In this document: positions 54,366 to 63,486 of the stretch, in pieces | Numbering within the stretch: position 1 is the stretch's first letter | How the letters are laid out: each line of letters starts with the position of its first letter | Source: CAVXTF01 sp963701375 | GTDB lineage: Bacteria > Actinomycetota > Acidimicrobiia > Acidimicrobiales > CAVXTF01 | Assembly: GCA_963701375.1 (NCBI GenBank) | Contig: CAVOZT010000004.1 | Coordinates: 1,674,001 to 1,738,000, forward strand | Direction of reading: 5' to 3' | DNA length: 64,000 bases | The notes under the pieces: generated by a model | The model's input: the letters and a program-made list of their open reading frames with translations, nothing else | Told to the model about the DNA's origin: nothing | The model's database searches: none | Position numbers and translations under genes: made by a program

Positions 54366-55291
54366 AGCGTCACAACCTGAGACAGTTCGAGCAGCTTGGC
54401 CGCATGACCAAGTAGCTCAGGGGCCGCCGACAGATACAGATATGTTGAACGTGGGTCGCGGTGGCCCAGGTAGGTTGAGAGCCAGGGAAGCCGATTCTGC
54501 ACGTCGACACCTTCGCGATACCAGGTCAACAAGGCGTGCACAGCGAAGCTGTGGCGCAGGTCATGAATACGCGGCAGGAGTTGGTGAATCTGCTCCGACA
54601 CCAGACTCGTCTCGCACCTGGCGGAATACGTGAGAGATGGTCTCGTAGATCAAGGGACCGCCCCGCAACGACACGAAGAACCTCTCGCTACTCGGTTTTG
54701 GACGGAACCTGCTCCTTGTTCGCACATAAACGCTAAGAGCGTCCATGGTGCTGTCGTGCATTGCGACCTGTCGGGACTTGCCGAACTTGGATTGTCGAAC
54801 GAACAGGATCCCTTCGGACCAGTCGATGTCCTTGCATTCGAGACGTATCGCCTCGCCGATACGTAGGCCGGTCGAAGCGAGCAGGCCGATCAGCGTCTCG
54901 TAGGTAGCCGCGCGAAAGGTGTGGGGATCGAGCGACGTGTCTGAGCCATCAGCCCCAGGATGTCGGCCTCCGAGTAGATGAACGGCTGCCGCCAACTCCT
55001 TCGGAACGGCAGCAACCCCACAGGTGGAACCTCCGTTCGAGAGTCGATGCCGCTCATGTAGCGAGCGAAGCCTCGGACAGCCATCATTCTCCGGGGCCAC
55101 ACGGTTGTTCCGGGCGCCGACTGAGGCTCCTGGGACCAGCAAAGGGCGGCGTTGACGGTGACGAACTCTGCTGCTGTCGCCTCCAGATAGTTGACGAAAC
55201 GTGGGAGGAGGCGAGCGGCGTCGGAGAGCTCGTGACCAAGCGATCGACGCAGACTCAGGTAGTCATCGAGTGCAAGGCGAAACGTGCTCAT
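54362..55291 (-). CDS. ritB: RIT tyrosine recombinase, second gene (RitB), with two compensating frame changes
   Basis: Starts at ATG 55291, overlapping the ritA stop (ATGA), and ends at 54362 in the same frame. Between about 54933 and 54585 the coding frame is shifted: SEADILGLMAQTRRSI is followed in the other frame by PHTFRAATYETLIGLLASTGLRIGEAIRLE (catalytic Arg), then back to PRIHDLRHSFAVHALL (His, Arg) and LGHRDPRSTYLYLS (Tyr). One base missing in a C-run (CGATCCCC) and one gained before CCGCGTATTC would explain both. Corrected length is 309 residues with the full active site. Either an inactive copy or sequencing indels. Confidence 0.82.
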
Positions 55292-56490
55292 CGTCCTGCC
55301 CCCGGCCACGGTGCTGCGACCTGCCGCAACCGACCAATGTCGACCTTGGCATACACAGCCGTCGTGGCAAGGTCCTGATGTCGAAGGACTTGACTGATGT
55401 CGATCAGCGAGGCGCCTTGGCGAAGCATCTCGGTTGCCAGCGAGTGGCGGAGGCTGTGGGCACCCACACGGGCAACCCCTGCTCGTCTACAGGCTCGCTC
55501 GACCACCTCACCGACAAGAGCCGGAACGATCGGGCGCTGAGGGGGTTGGATGGTCAGAAAGACCGGCCGAAGTTCACCCCTTTTGCAAAGGGATAAATAC
55601 TCAACGAGAGCCTCACCAACGTCGCCGCCCATGGGAAGACGGTCCTCGCGGCGGGCCTTCCCGCGCACGATGATCTCGCCCATGTGCCAGTTCAGATCGC
55701 CCAGCTGCAAGCGAGCCACCTCGACCGAGCGCATGCCGAGACGTGCAAGCAGCATCAGGATGGCGAAGTCACGAGCTCCCGCCGGCTTCGAGCGGTTACA
55801 GCTACCAAGCAGCTTCTCCACGTCGGTGCGAGCAATACCGAGCGGGACGGTTGTCTCGTGCCATCCCGCCACCGGTGGCACCGAACCAACCAGTGACCGT
55901 TCTGTCAGACCTCGCAAGTGGAGGAACCGCAACAACGATCGCAGATCGGCGACGCGTCCCTTAGCGGATCCGACGCTGAGTCGAGCACACTCGGCAAGCA
56001 AGAACTCGCACACCGCCCCACCGTCGAGGTCTTTCACACCGAGCTCGTTCCCTGCAGAGCTCCGTCCACCCAGGAACTTGCGGGCGAGTGTCTCGTATCG
56101 GTGCACTGTGGCGTCGGCCAGTGCCCGGTTGACGATCAGCCACTCCCGGTACTGCGTTATCAACTCCCCGAGTGGCGTGGGTGGTGGTCCCTCCTCATCG
56201 GGCCCGGTGACAGCTTCGTCTCTCAGATAGTCGAGAAGAGACGTCAGACTCCGCGCGGTCGGCACCCTGAGATGTCCCTCCTCACGGCGTGCGGCAAGGA
56301 ATGCCTCGATGACGCTGTGTTGGAGTTCTGCGGCCTCCAGCTCTTCGTTCGCCATCCATCGACCTAGATGACCGACCACTTTGAGTTGGGCCCTTACAGA
56401 GTGTGGGGTGTACCCCAGCTCCAAGAGTCGCGCTATGTAGCCGTCAACGTAGGGGCCAAGATTCCCTGGCTGCCTTCGGTTTGCTGGCAC
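55288..56490 (-). CDS. ritA: RIT tyrosine recombinase, first gene (RitA)
   Basis: 400 residues from GTG 56490 after a strong AAGGAGG. It is longer than the other two, with an extended N-terminal part containing two helical core-binding segments (YVDGYIARLLELGYTPHSVRAQL and LITQYREWLIVNRALADATVHRYETL). Catalytic residues: Arg in LGMRSVEVARLQ, Lys in VRGKARREDRLPM, HSLRHSLATEML (His and Arg), and LRHQDLATTAVYAKVD (His and Tyr). It leads the translationally coupled three-gene operon. Confidence 0.88.
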   Translation of the reverse strand: MPANRRQPGNLGPYVDGYIARLLELGYTPHSVRAQLKVVGHLGRWMANEELEAAELQHSVIEAFLAARREEGHLRVPTARSLTSLLDYLRDEAVTGPDEEGPPPTPLGELITQYREWLIVNRALADATVHRYETLARKFLGGRSSAGNELGVKDLDGGAVCEFLLAECARLSVGSAKGRVADLRSLLRFLHLRGLTERSLVGSVPPVAGWHETTVPLGIARTDVEKLLGSCNRSKPAGARDFAILMLLARLGMRSVEVARLQLGDLNWHMGEIIVRGKARREDRLPMGGDVGEALVEYLSLCKRGELRPVFLTIQPPQRPIVPALVGEVVERACRRAGVARVGAHSLRHSLATEMLRQGASLIDISQVLRHQDLATTAVYAKVDIGRLRQVAAPWPGAGR

Positions 56491-56551
56491 TTTGATCGCC
56501 TCCTTGTCGGAGCACCGTGCTCCGACCTTCAGAGGCTCTAGTCCGACGAGG

Positions 56552-56656
56552 AACTATGCCGACACTCGAGCGGGCCATTTCAGCGAGAGGCCTACCTCAG
56601 CAGACGTTTCGTTGACCGCCATGTAAAGGGTCGGGATAGTTGCGATGTCGGCATAG
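56552..56656. repeat. RIT element right terminal inverted repeat
   Basis: Reverse complement of the left repeat with five mismatches over 105 bases. It is bounded by CTATGCCGACA (56554-56564) on the inside and TGTCGGCATAG (56646-56656) on the outside. The core GTCTAT (56657-56662) follows, then istB sequence. The 61 bases between this repeat and ritA hold its ribosome-binding site and presumably its promoter. Confidence 0.9.
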
Positions 56657-57175
56657 GTCTATGACGATGAGGTCGGCTTTAAGGATTTGGGTGATCACTC
56701 TTCCGACCGAGTTGTCGGCGAGAGCCCTGTAGAGAGTCTCGATCAGATCAGTCGCGGTGAAGTAGCGGACCCGGTGACCGGTCTCGATCGCGTGGTGGCC
56801 GAGGGCGACCAGAAGATGGCTCTTTCCGGTCCCCGCCGGTCCCACGAGACAGAGGTTCTCCTTTGCCCTTATCCATTCGAGGCTGGCGAGGTACTCGAAG
56901 GTCTCGCGTGGGACCGATGACGCCTTCGTGTCGAACTCTTCGAGGGTCTTTCTGACCGGGAACGCGGCCACCTTCATGCGGACCCTCGCGTTCGATAGGT
57001 CCCGCGATGCGAGCTCGGCCTCGATCAAGGTTCGCAGGAACTCTTCTGGCTTCCAGCGCTGGGTCTTCGCCGTCACCAACAGCTCGGGCGAGAGCTTGCG
57101 TATCGCAGAGAGACGCAATCTGCGAAGTCCTGCTTCTAGGTCGGACGGAAGTGGTGGTGCAGTCGTGGCGGTCAT
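56657..57175 (-). pseudogene. istB: IstB-like ATPase, 5' part (severed)
   Basis: Begins at ATG 57175 (MTATTAPPLPSDLEAG) and holds the IS21 helper-ATPase N-terminus, the Walker A loop NLCLVGPAGTGKSHLLVALG and the start of Walker B (ADLIVID). After 56657 the frame runs into the RIT repeat and stops at 56597 with about 20 foreign residues. The second half is at 52989-53246. IstB normally bends target DNA and activates the transposase, so this IS is probably immobile unless the RIT element leaves. Confidence 0.88.
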
Positions 57176-58626
57176 GGTCTCGATCCGATCGCGTAGTCGG
57201 ACAATGACCGCACAGGGACGACGGGCAAAGAGACGATCAACGCCTCACCGGGACGTGTGGGACGCGGGACACCTCGGCTGGAGGCGAGGATCGACACCAC
57301 ATCGGCTGCTCTGAACCGCCCGAATGCGACTGCACGTTCGAGTGCTGCAATGACAGGGGCCCGCCCGTGGATGGCTTCTAGCTCAGAAAGCTCCTCTATG
57401 TCGCGGGCCAGTCCCGTCATCCCTTGTGCAGCCGCTCCTTTGATGAAGGCATCGGCAACCGGACCGAGGCCGCAGAAAGTCTTCTCGGCAACGCTTCTCG
57501 GTCGGACCAATCTGGCGGGCTTGGGTCTCGGTCCTCCGTAGTGGTCGTCGTTGATGGAGGTCTCACCAGGTGAGACGACCAGGTGCTCGGCGATGATCTG
57601 GCCCAGTGACACCACCGTGATCACGCCGTCACAGATGCGCAGCTCAACCTCTTTACCGATCGCCGTGATGGGCACCGAATAGCGCGCAGAGCCGAACCGC
57701 ACGCAGCTCAAGCGGTCCACCTTGCGGGTCACCGTCTTTCCGATCGTGGCTCTTAAAGTCGGCAGCTCCGAGAACAGTTCACGTTCGGTCGCCAGTCGAT
57801 CCGTCGGGATGGCGCAGATCTCAGAGTGCATGACGCTGTTCACCTCGTCACACCAGATCCTCGCCTTGACATTCGCCCCGGCCAGGTCCGCCACGGTCAA
57901 CTGTTCGGGGATCATGAGATCGGACTTCGCGTAGCCGACGAGGTTCTCGACGAGACCCTTGGACTCAGGATCCGCCCCTTCGCAGAAGTCCGGACGAAAC
58001 CGGTAGTGGGCACTGAAGCGCACGTAGGCCGGTGTCGGGATGACGAGGCCGGCGACCGACCCGCCCTTCAGGCACCCCATCCGGTCTGTGAGTGCGGTGG
58101 CAGGGACACCGCCGATCTCCTCGAAGCACTCGGCTAGAAACAGCATCGTCTGTTCGGCTCCGAGGTTGTCCGAGAACCTGACGAACCGCACACGGCTCCA
58201 AGCGACGACCGCGCAAAACACGAACAGCGGACCGATCTCGCCCCAGTCGAACACCACCACCTCTCCCGGAGACCAGATCCCCGGTCGTCTTCCTCGGTGA
58301 TTGTCCGATCGCCATGTGGTCTTGGCATGTGCCACCAGGCGACGGAAGTTGCGAGCAGATCCGCGATAGCCCGCAGCAACCGCTACAGGCAGTAGGCGCT
58401 TGGCTGTGATCCGGCCCCTGGTTCTATCGACTGAGTCGGCCACGAGGTCAGCGACTGCGTCGTAGTTGTGACTCACCGCTTCGATCCCGGCCTCGGCTTG
58501 CTCTGCGGCCTTGATCGCTCGCTTCACGGTCTTTGGCGTCGTCCCGCAGATGTCGGCTGCAGCCCGATACGAGCCCACTTCTCTGTAGGCAGCATTCATG
58601 TCCATGCGTTCCCTCACTGATTTCAT
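57172..58626 (-). CDS. istA: IS21-family transposase IstA
   Basis: 484 residues. The N-terminal helix-turn-helix (EVGSYRAAADICGTTPKTVKRAI) is followed by an integrase core with the DDE residues in VVFDWGEIG, ATALTDRMG and ESKGLVENLVGYAKSD. The C-terminal SCVRFGSARYSVP segment is typical of IstA. Its stop overlaps the istB start. The gene is intact, so only the helper ATPase is broken in this IS. Confidence 0.92.
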   Translation of the reverse strand: MKSVRERMDMNAAYREVGSYRAAADICGTTPKTVKRAIKAAEQAEAGIEAVSHNYDAVADLVADSVDRTRGRITAKRLLPVAVAAGYRGSARNFRRLVAHAKTTWRSDNHRGRRPGIWSPGEVVVFDWGEIGPLFVFCAVVAWSRVRFVRFSDNLGAEQTMLFLAECFEEIGGVPATALTDRMGCLKGGSVAGLVIPTPAYVRFSAHYRFRPDFCEGADPESKGLVENLVGYAKSDLMIPEQLTVADLAGANVKARIWCDEVNSVMHSEICAIPTDRLATERELFSELPTLRATIGKTVTRKVDRLSCVRFGSARYSVPITAIGKEVELRICDGVITVVSLGQIIAEHLVVSPGETSINDDHYGGPRPKPARLVRPRSVAEKTFCGLGPVADAFIKGAAAQGMTGLARDIEELSELEAIHGRAPVIAALERAVAFGRFRAADVVSILASSRGVPRPTRPGEALIVSLPVVPVRSLSDYAIGSRP

Positions 58627-58728
58627 GGAGGAGTCCCTTGGTCGGTGCGGATGTTGGCTAGCACCGCAACCGTCACCGGCCGGGGGACAACTCGGGTGGA
58701 TACCTCAGTGAGGGGTGGGGACCTCTAG

Positions 58729-58809
58729 TGGCCAGAAGCGGGGACTTTTCTGGCCACCAGCGGGGACATCAGCTGGCCATAACCGGGGACTTTTTCGTGG
58801 CCACGGACA
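58729..58809. repeat. IS21 right terminal repeat array
   Basis: Three tandem units of 22-24 bases at 58729-58750, 58751-58773 and 58774-58797, each TGGCCAnnAnCGGGGAC plus a short tail, then the terminal TGGCCACGGACA (58798-58809). They match in inverse orientation the left end at 52912-52966. The sequence CTAAC follows at 58810-58814. Confidence 0.85.
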
Positions 58810-58814
58810 CTAAC
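58810..58814. repeat. 5-base target duplication, right copy (CTAAC)
   Basis: Same five bases as 52907-52911. From here to 59040 (about 230 bases) I see no gene. Confidence 0.8.
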
Positions 58815-59040
58815 ACGGTCACAGCGCTCACCGAGTGCGGAGGTGTAGTCCTTCTCTCGATCGTTCGTTCGGCGCGTGGCGCCTCCGATTTCGCGCCGAC
58901 CACGAATACGTCCGGCTTGCGCGGATAGTTCGATACGACGTCGAAACGAGCCCACCAGGGATTCCTCGTGATGCTTTTTTCGACCGGCTGCCAGAATGTC
59001 GCAGACTACGTGTCGCTCTTGGGCAACTCGACGTAATCCA

Positions 59041-60693
59041 CTAAATTGTCCCAGGCTCGTCAGGCCTCTTTGCCAAAGGGGAGAGCATTACGTCTGAGGA
59101 GGCGAGATGTTCGTGTTCCTGAGCGTAATCTAGCGAAACGAAGCGGAACCCGCGTGCGAGTACTCTTTCAATGATTTCAGGCAACGCTCGGACCATTACA
59201 TCGCGATGGTCGCCTCCGTCATGCAACAGAATTATCCCACCAGGCGTAAGTGCACTCAATGTGTCATTCGCGATCTGACTAGCATCAGCAGTGGGCAAAT
59301 AGTCCTTTGCATCTGTCGTCCAAAGCCAAGTGATCAGGTCCCGTCGAGCGAGTTCCGAAATGACTTGGGCGTTATAACCACCGTACGGAGGCCGGGCATG
59401 TTTGCATTCTTCCCCGGTGAGGTGCTTTAGCAGCTCTCCCGTCTTGTCTATCTCCTCGTTCAGTCTCGAAGACTCAAGATCGACGAACGGATCATGAGAC
59501 CAACCATGGATTCCCACGCTGTGCCCGGCCGAGGCGATTGATCGCACGACTTCCGGCATGGACTCTGCCTTTGTGCCCAAAGCGAAGAAGGTTGCGGGGA
59601 TCCCGAAGCCATCCAGCACGTCTAGCACGTCTTTCGAGTACTCCGACGGCCCGTCATCAAAAGTTAGGGCGACAACTTTCTCTCCATTCGTCGCAACCCG
59701 CGAACGAAACGGCGTATGGACGAATACAGCATCGGTTGGTCTGTGGAATGCATCAGCGCGGACGAATTCGAGCTGCTCCTGTCCCCAGCCAAGATTATTT
59801 GCGATAAGACCCCAGATGATCCAAGGCAGCGTGAGGAGGATATCGCGACGGTCCGGCGCGCCTTCTCGCAGGTCTCTACCAAGCCACTGACCTTTGAGAA
59901 GAGAGTGCCGTAGCGTTCTTAGGGCAACTGACAACACGGCGCTTCGACTCCGGTTCTCCCACTTCGCACGACCCCCACTTGGAGACCACTTCAGCAATTC
60001 GGCGCGGGCTTCATGGCGACCGCGCGTCTTTTGGTCTCGCAGCATATCGACGAACCGGTTGGGTCCTATGTGGTCCACGCAGATCGTGGGATCAAACCAG
60101 ACTTCCACCCCCAACTCCCCGATGCGCCTTGCCATCAGGGTGTCCTCCTCAGTCCGGACCGACTCATCGAAAGGTCCAGCCCGATCGAGCAACTTTCGAG
60201 TGTACGACAAGAAGTACGAGCGCGAAAACTTTGCGGGAGCGGCGGGCCGACCTTGCAGCAGGTTGCCGAATGCCAAATAGGTCGTTGCGCGCGACACCCG
60301 ACTATCAGTCGGATTGATCCCAACAGACCCTGCAACTGCTTCGTGGCCAGCATGATGCGCCCTGGTCCGGCTTATCACCCATCCTGGACGCGGGACCATA
60401 TCGCCTTCGAGGAAGGCGATTATCCTGCCGCGTGCCCGGCTCGCACCCAGGTTTCGGGTGCCTCCGGGAAGAAGCCGAGTGGGCCACTCTAGAACCTGGA
60501 CATCAGGAAAGTTATGACGAACAAGTTCCCCTGTCCCGTCGCCCGCCGACGTGGCAACGATCACCTCGAACGGTTCGCATTTCTGGGCTAGGAGGGAGCC
60601 GACAACCTGCAAAATCGTCGCTTCGCTACGGTACCCGCTCACCACGACAGAAAGCAGAGGCTCTGATGAAGTAGTCCTTGTTCGCTCTAGCAT
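59041..60693 (-). CDS. Glycosyltransferase family 2 - NodB polysaccharide deacetylase fusion
   Basis: 550 residues. The N-terminal GT2 domain (residues 13-about 260) has LLSVVVSGYRSEATILQVVGSLL, PGGTRNLGASRARGRIIAFLEGD and RTEEDTLMARRIGELG. A hydrophobic segment (RDILLTLPWIIWGLIANNL) links to a NodB domain: VALTFDDGPS (Asp-Asp), HSVGIHGWSHDPF (His pair), ARPPYGGY and IILLHDGGDH. The pair could build and deacetylate an N-acetylhexosamine-containing glycan. The fusion of the two activities in this order is unusual; separate genes are common. No signal peptide is seen, so the deacetylase part would be cytoplasmic unless the hydrophobic segment spans the membrane. Confidence 0.85.
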   Translation of the reverse strand: MLERTRTTSSEPLLSVVVSGYRSEATILQVVGSLLAQKCEPFEVIVATSAGDGTGELVRHNFPDVQVLEWPTRLLPGGTRNLGASRARGRIIAFLEGDMVPRPGWVISRTRAHHAGHEAVAGSVGINPTDSRVSRATTYLAFGNLLQGRPAAPAKFSRSYFLSYTRKLLDRAGPFDESVRTEEDTLMARRIGELGVEVWFDPTICVDHIGPNRFVDMLRDQKTRGRHEARAELLKWSPSGGRAKWENRSRSAVLSVALRTLRHSLLKGQWLGRDLREGAPDRRDILLTLPWIIWGLIANNLGWGQEQLEFVRADAFHRPTDAVFVHTPFRSRVATNGEKVVALTFDDGPSEYSKDVLDVLDGFGIPATFFALGTKAESMPEVVRSIASAGHSVGIHGWSHDPFVDLESSRLNEEIDKTGELLKHLTGEECKHARPPYGGYNAQVISELARRDLITWLWTTDAKDYLPTADASQIANDTLSALTPGGIILLHDGGDHRDVMVRALPEIIERVLARGFRFVSLDYAQEHEHLASSDVMLSPLAKRPDEPGTI

Positions 60694-60902
60694 TGGACGC
60701 CTCCGTAGACGTAAGGCCCCACCGGCGAAAGAGAGTACCTGCCTGGACTCCGTTGTGCCTGGGCCTGATGGGAGATTTCGCCCTCGCGAGGAGTCCTGCT
60801 ACGAGTTCATGGCACACCCGATTAGGTCTGGTTCGCGAACCTTGGAGACGTGTTGCGGGTCGGAAGTGACGGCATCAGACGGGACGGCATCTGGCTCGAT
60901 GG

Positions 60903-61760
60903 CTAGACGAACCCCAGATCTTTCAACTTTGAATGAAGAAGATCTTGGAATCTGACTGGTTCCAGGTGATGGTCGAGTGGATCGTTTCGGCGGTACTTGT
61001 GGTCGATCAGGCCGGTCGAGGCGTCGAGAATGTCGTCCTCGTAGTCGAGGAGGCGCGCGTTCCGAAGACGGGCCCACTGGCGAAGTTGATCGTTATACCA
61101 GCGACTGAGTGCCGTTCGTTCTTCGATTGTGGCGCGAACTTTCGACCGACCGCGGTTGAGGCCGCCCCACGTCTCGTAGTCGACAACTGTGGGCATCGAA
61201 ACCGTCATAACGATGAGGTCCGAGTGCCCATCAGTCTGGAGTGACTCGAGAAATGAGAAGTAGGCGTCGAGAGAGGCTTGGCCTTCGTCATAAACATCTG
61301 TGCCGTTGCCTTGCGCGCGGAGCCAGGCCAGCGACCCACAGTCCACCTCACCGAGGCAGAACAGGAGTGACGTATCCTTCGGAGCGCGAGCAAGCACCTC
61401 CTCGAAGATCGGTAATGCCATCGTCTTGGAGTTCCGGCTCTTCATCCCGAGAGCGGTACCTGCAACGACGGAGGTGACCCCGATCAAGGTCTGCGTGAAC
61501 CGAGCTTGAAGATACGAGATGTCCGTTACGTGGCTGTCACCGAAGCAGAGAAGTATCCGACGTCCGCGAAGGCGCGCCAACCGATGGGTTGCAGGAAGTG
61601 AAAGGGTCCGAGCTCTTGCGTTTCGCTTGAACTTCCTCCACTTGTTCCTTCTGCGAACGACAACTTCTTGTATGCCCATTTGAGTCGCGATGGACCTGAT
61701 CATCCCACGGCACCAATCGCTTCGCTCGCGTATCTGCCGACCGACAAAAGACCAGTGCAC
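60903..61760 (-). CDS. SGNH-hydrolase-like protein
   Basis: 285 residues from GTG 61760 (ATG 61703 is an alternative). A basic N-terminus rich in Arg/Lys precedes a core with ILLCFGDSHVTDISYL (GDS nucleophile), SLLFCLGEVDCGSL (block III-like) and NDPLDHHLEPVRF (Asp-x-x-His). This is the SGNH/GDSL arrangement of esterases and O-acetyl-modifying enzymes. It might remove or add acyl groups on a glycan. It lies in the same minus-strand series as the GT2-NodB and methyltransferase genes, with gaps of about 200 bases in which I see nothing. Confidence 0.65.
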   Translation of the reverse strand: MHWSFVGRQIRERSDWCRGMIRSIATQMGIQEVVVRRRNKWRKFKRNARARTLSLPATHRLARLRGRRILLCFGDSHVTDISYLQARFTQTLIGVTSVVAGTALGMKSRNSKTMALPIFEEVLARAPKDTSLLFCLGEVDCGSLAWLRAQGNGTDVYDEGQASLDAYFSFLESLQTDGHSDLIVMTVSMPTVVDYETWGGLNRGRSKVRATIEERTALSRWYNDQLRQWARLRNARLLDYEDDILDASTGLIDHKYRRNDPLDHHLEPVRFQDLLHSKLKDLGFV

Positions 61761-61981
61761 GGCGAATCGTCAGTGGTCGACATCGCCGGAATGATGGGCA
61801 CGAAATGACACGGGAAGAAGCCTAACGTCCTTGAACGAGTATTCCGCATAAGCTTGGCTGTGGCATTTGCCGACGGGCCACCCGTAAGGCTCGGGTAGGA
61901 GCGATCGATCTGCGGTTTTGGGTAGAGCTATAGAGGAGGCCAAAAATGAATGGTAATCCTGAGAAGATCAAGGCAACATGG

Positions 61982-62902
61982 TCATTGACGCTTCCTGAGC
62001 CATAAGCTGCCAGGTGGTCCACCCGGGTAATTGCCAGGGAGAGCATCGAAAAGTTCTCGTCGCTCTTTCCAAGCCCAGTTGCTGAAGAGCAAGACTTCGA
62101 ACGTGTCGTTGTACATCATCAACGCCCGAAGCAGGTAGATCTCACTGTAGGAACGTCCATCCTCGAGCCAATCAGTCGGGTACTCAAACGGCCAGAATAC
62201 ATCGTGGAAGTGCACGATCACACCTGCAGCCAGCCGAGGAAGTACGTTGAAGACGATCCAGTTCACCTCAGAGCCAGTCTTTGCAACATGTGCCGTGTCC
62301 GCAAAGAGGAAATCGCCCGCTTGGAGCTTGTCGAAGAGGTCTAGGCTCACATCCTGAATAGGCTGCGGGTATATCTGACAGTTGGAACGGTCCGTGTCGC
62401 GGATCAGAGCATCGAGCCTGTGATCTGGATGCGGTTCTATGAATGTGAGCTCGAGATCGGGCATGAAGCGATCTCTGGTATCTAGCGCGAGTGCTGACGT
62501 GAATCCGGATCCGCTCTCTATCACCCGATTCGGCCGAAAGTGTCGAAGCATGGCGTGATAGACCATCGCGTCCGGTGGCTGAAACATCATGGACGAGTGG
62601 TAACGCCATCCTTCAACTGCATCGTGAGGAATACCGTACCAATACTGGGCCAGGTCGTTGATGAGCTGGACCTGGTCATCGAAGCGAAAATCGATTCCAC
62701 CAATCGCGGGCTGTGGACGCTCGGCTTGTTCCCAGTCATTCTTACCAACGATGGGGGATTCCCCCCATCCAGGATGCGCGCTCAGAGGCTCTGAAAGCAT
62801 GAGCCGCGCAAGGAGTGCGTTCTTGTGCCATTCGCGCACAGTTCTGCCACGAAACGTAGCGGACGCAGCCTTATCGTGGAGCCTAGCTGGGATGGGACTC
62901 AT
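61982..62902 (-). CDS. Class I SAM-dependent methyltransferase (Methyltransf_24-like)
   Basis: 306 residues from ATG 62902 (MSPIPARLHDKAA); the frame is open to 62971. The SAM-binding strand is RPNRVIESGSGFTSALAL, followed by LELTFIEPHPD (acidic end of strand 2), DFLFADTAHVAKTGSEV and GVIVHFHDVFWPFEYP. The HFHDVFWP segment is typical of methyltransferases found with sugar-transfer and surface-polysaccharide genes. It probably methylates a sugar or a related hydroxyl. Short upstream gap to trpS region; not co-transcribed with trpS. Confidence 0.8.
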   Translation of the reverse strand: MSPIPARLHDKAASATFRGRTVREWHKNALLARLMLSEPLSAHPGWGESPIVGKNDWEQAERPQPAIGGIDFRFDDQVQLINDLAQYWYGIPHDAVEGWRYHSSMMFQPPDAMVYHAMLRHFRPNRVIESGSGFTSALALDTRDRFMPDLELTFIEPHPDHRLDALIRDTDRSNCQIYPQPIQDVSLDLFDKLQAGDFLFADTAHVAKTGSEVNWIVFNVLPRLAAGVIVHFHDVFWPFEYPTDWLEDGRSYSEIYLLRALMMYNDTFEVLLFSNWAWKERRELFDALPGNYPGGPPGSLWLRKRQ

Positions 62903-63486
62903 GGTCGCGGAGTATAAACCCACCCAATCGTTCCCATAAAATGGGCTTGCCTTGAAACGGCGATGCCCCAATCCTCTCCGACAACCGGTCGTCTCTCCTA
63001 ACGATCTACTGAGCCCTTGAACGCACCGCCGTAAGGATCGTCCGGTATCGGCGTTCTGAGCTGTGCGGCGCGTGTTGTTACGGCTCTTAAAACAAGAACC
63101 CGATCGGATCCTGGTTGATACGTGCGCGAACGTGCGCGTAAAAGTGGGCAGCGTGGGCTTATGTGATTTTGCAGGTCAGCGACTTGCGGCAATTTACCTT
63201 CGCCCTGTGGTGCTTTCCGACCGGCACGAAGCTCCGCTGCACGATGCCGCGTCTCGGATCGACGACGGTCGCCTTGCGGTCGAATCGCTAGAACCGGGCT
63301 TTTCCTCCGAACTGCGAAGTACCACGTCGAAAGGGAGACAGTCGCGCACGATATCGGCGGCCCTTACTCGGAAAATTGCTATCTGAGCCGAACAGGCGGC
63401 ACGAGAGGGCCAGGGACGCCCTGATGAAACTAGGTAGCCCGGATGCGCTGATCCAGGCGCGGCGCTGGTCGGCGCCCTCGGTCACT
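62903..63486. other. 584-base stretch without a supportable gene
   Basis: Lies between the methyltransferase start and the trpS stop. Frames of 60-120 codons are open on both strands but none has recognisable motifs or a good start. I found no tRNA-like cloverleaf or strong hairpin here. Confidence 0.5.

Larger units (their letters stand above)
53247..56662. mobile_element. Recombinase-in-trio (RIT) element
   Basis: 3,416 bases inserted in istB. It carries three tyrosine-recombinase genes in one direction with 4-base overlaps (ritA, ritB, ritC) and ends in 105-base inverted repeats with five mismatches. The inserted segment starts CTATGC and ends GCATAG, and is bordered by a directly repeated GTCTAT. 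Deleting it joins ATA-GAC to GAG-ATC and restores the IstB frame exactly. Three consecutive tyrosine recombinases within long inverted repeats is the definition of RIT elements, whose mobility mechanism is poorly known. Confidence 0.9.
52912..58809. mobile_element. IS21-family insertion sequence, interrupted by a RIT element
   Basis: Outer ends begin TGTCCGTGGCC at both sides and are flanked by CTAAC. The unit contains istA (57172-58626) and istB (split in two), transcribed on the minus strand with the usual ATGA-type overlap. Without the 3,416-base internal insertion it is about 2,482 bases long, normal for IS21. IS21 elements move with the IstA transposase and the IstB AAA+ helper ATPase. 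This copy cannot make intact IstB. Confidence 0.9.

Noticed and set aside
61822..62046. Small hydrophobic minus-strand frame after the methyltransferase gene
   Set aside because: It overlaps the methyltransferase 3' end and lacks a ribosome-binding site; hydrophobic content alone is weak evidence.
33907..62902. Nod-factor-like synthesis cluster (NodB, NodC, NodH analogues)
   Set aside because: The sulfotransferases and NodB fusion are 20 kb apart, separated by core genes and an insertion sequence, and no acyltransferase NodA-like gene is seen.
63063..63386. Plus-strand 107-codon frame before trpS
   Set aside because: No motifs, poor start context, and composition not typical of a gene.
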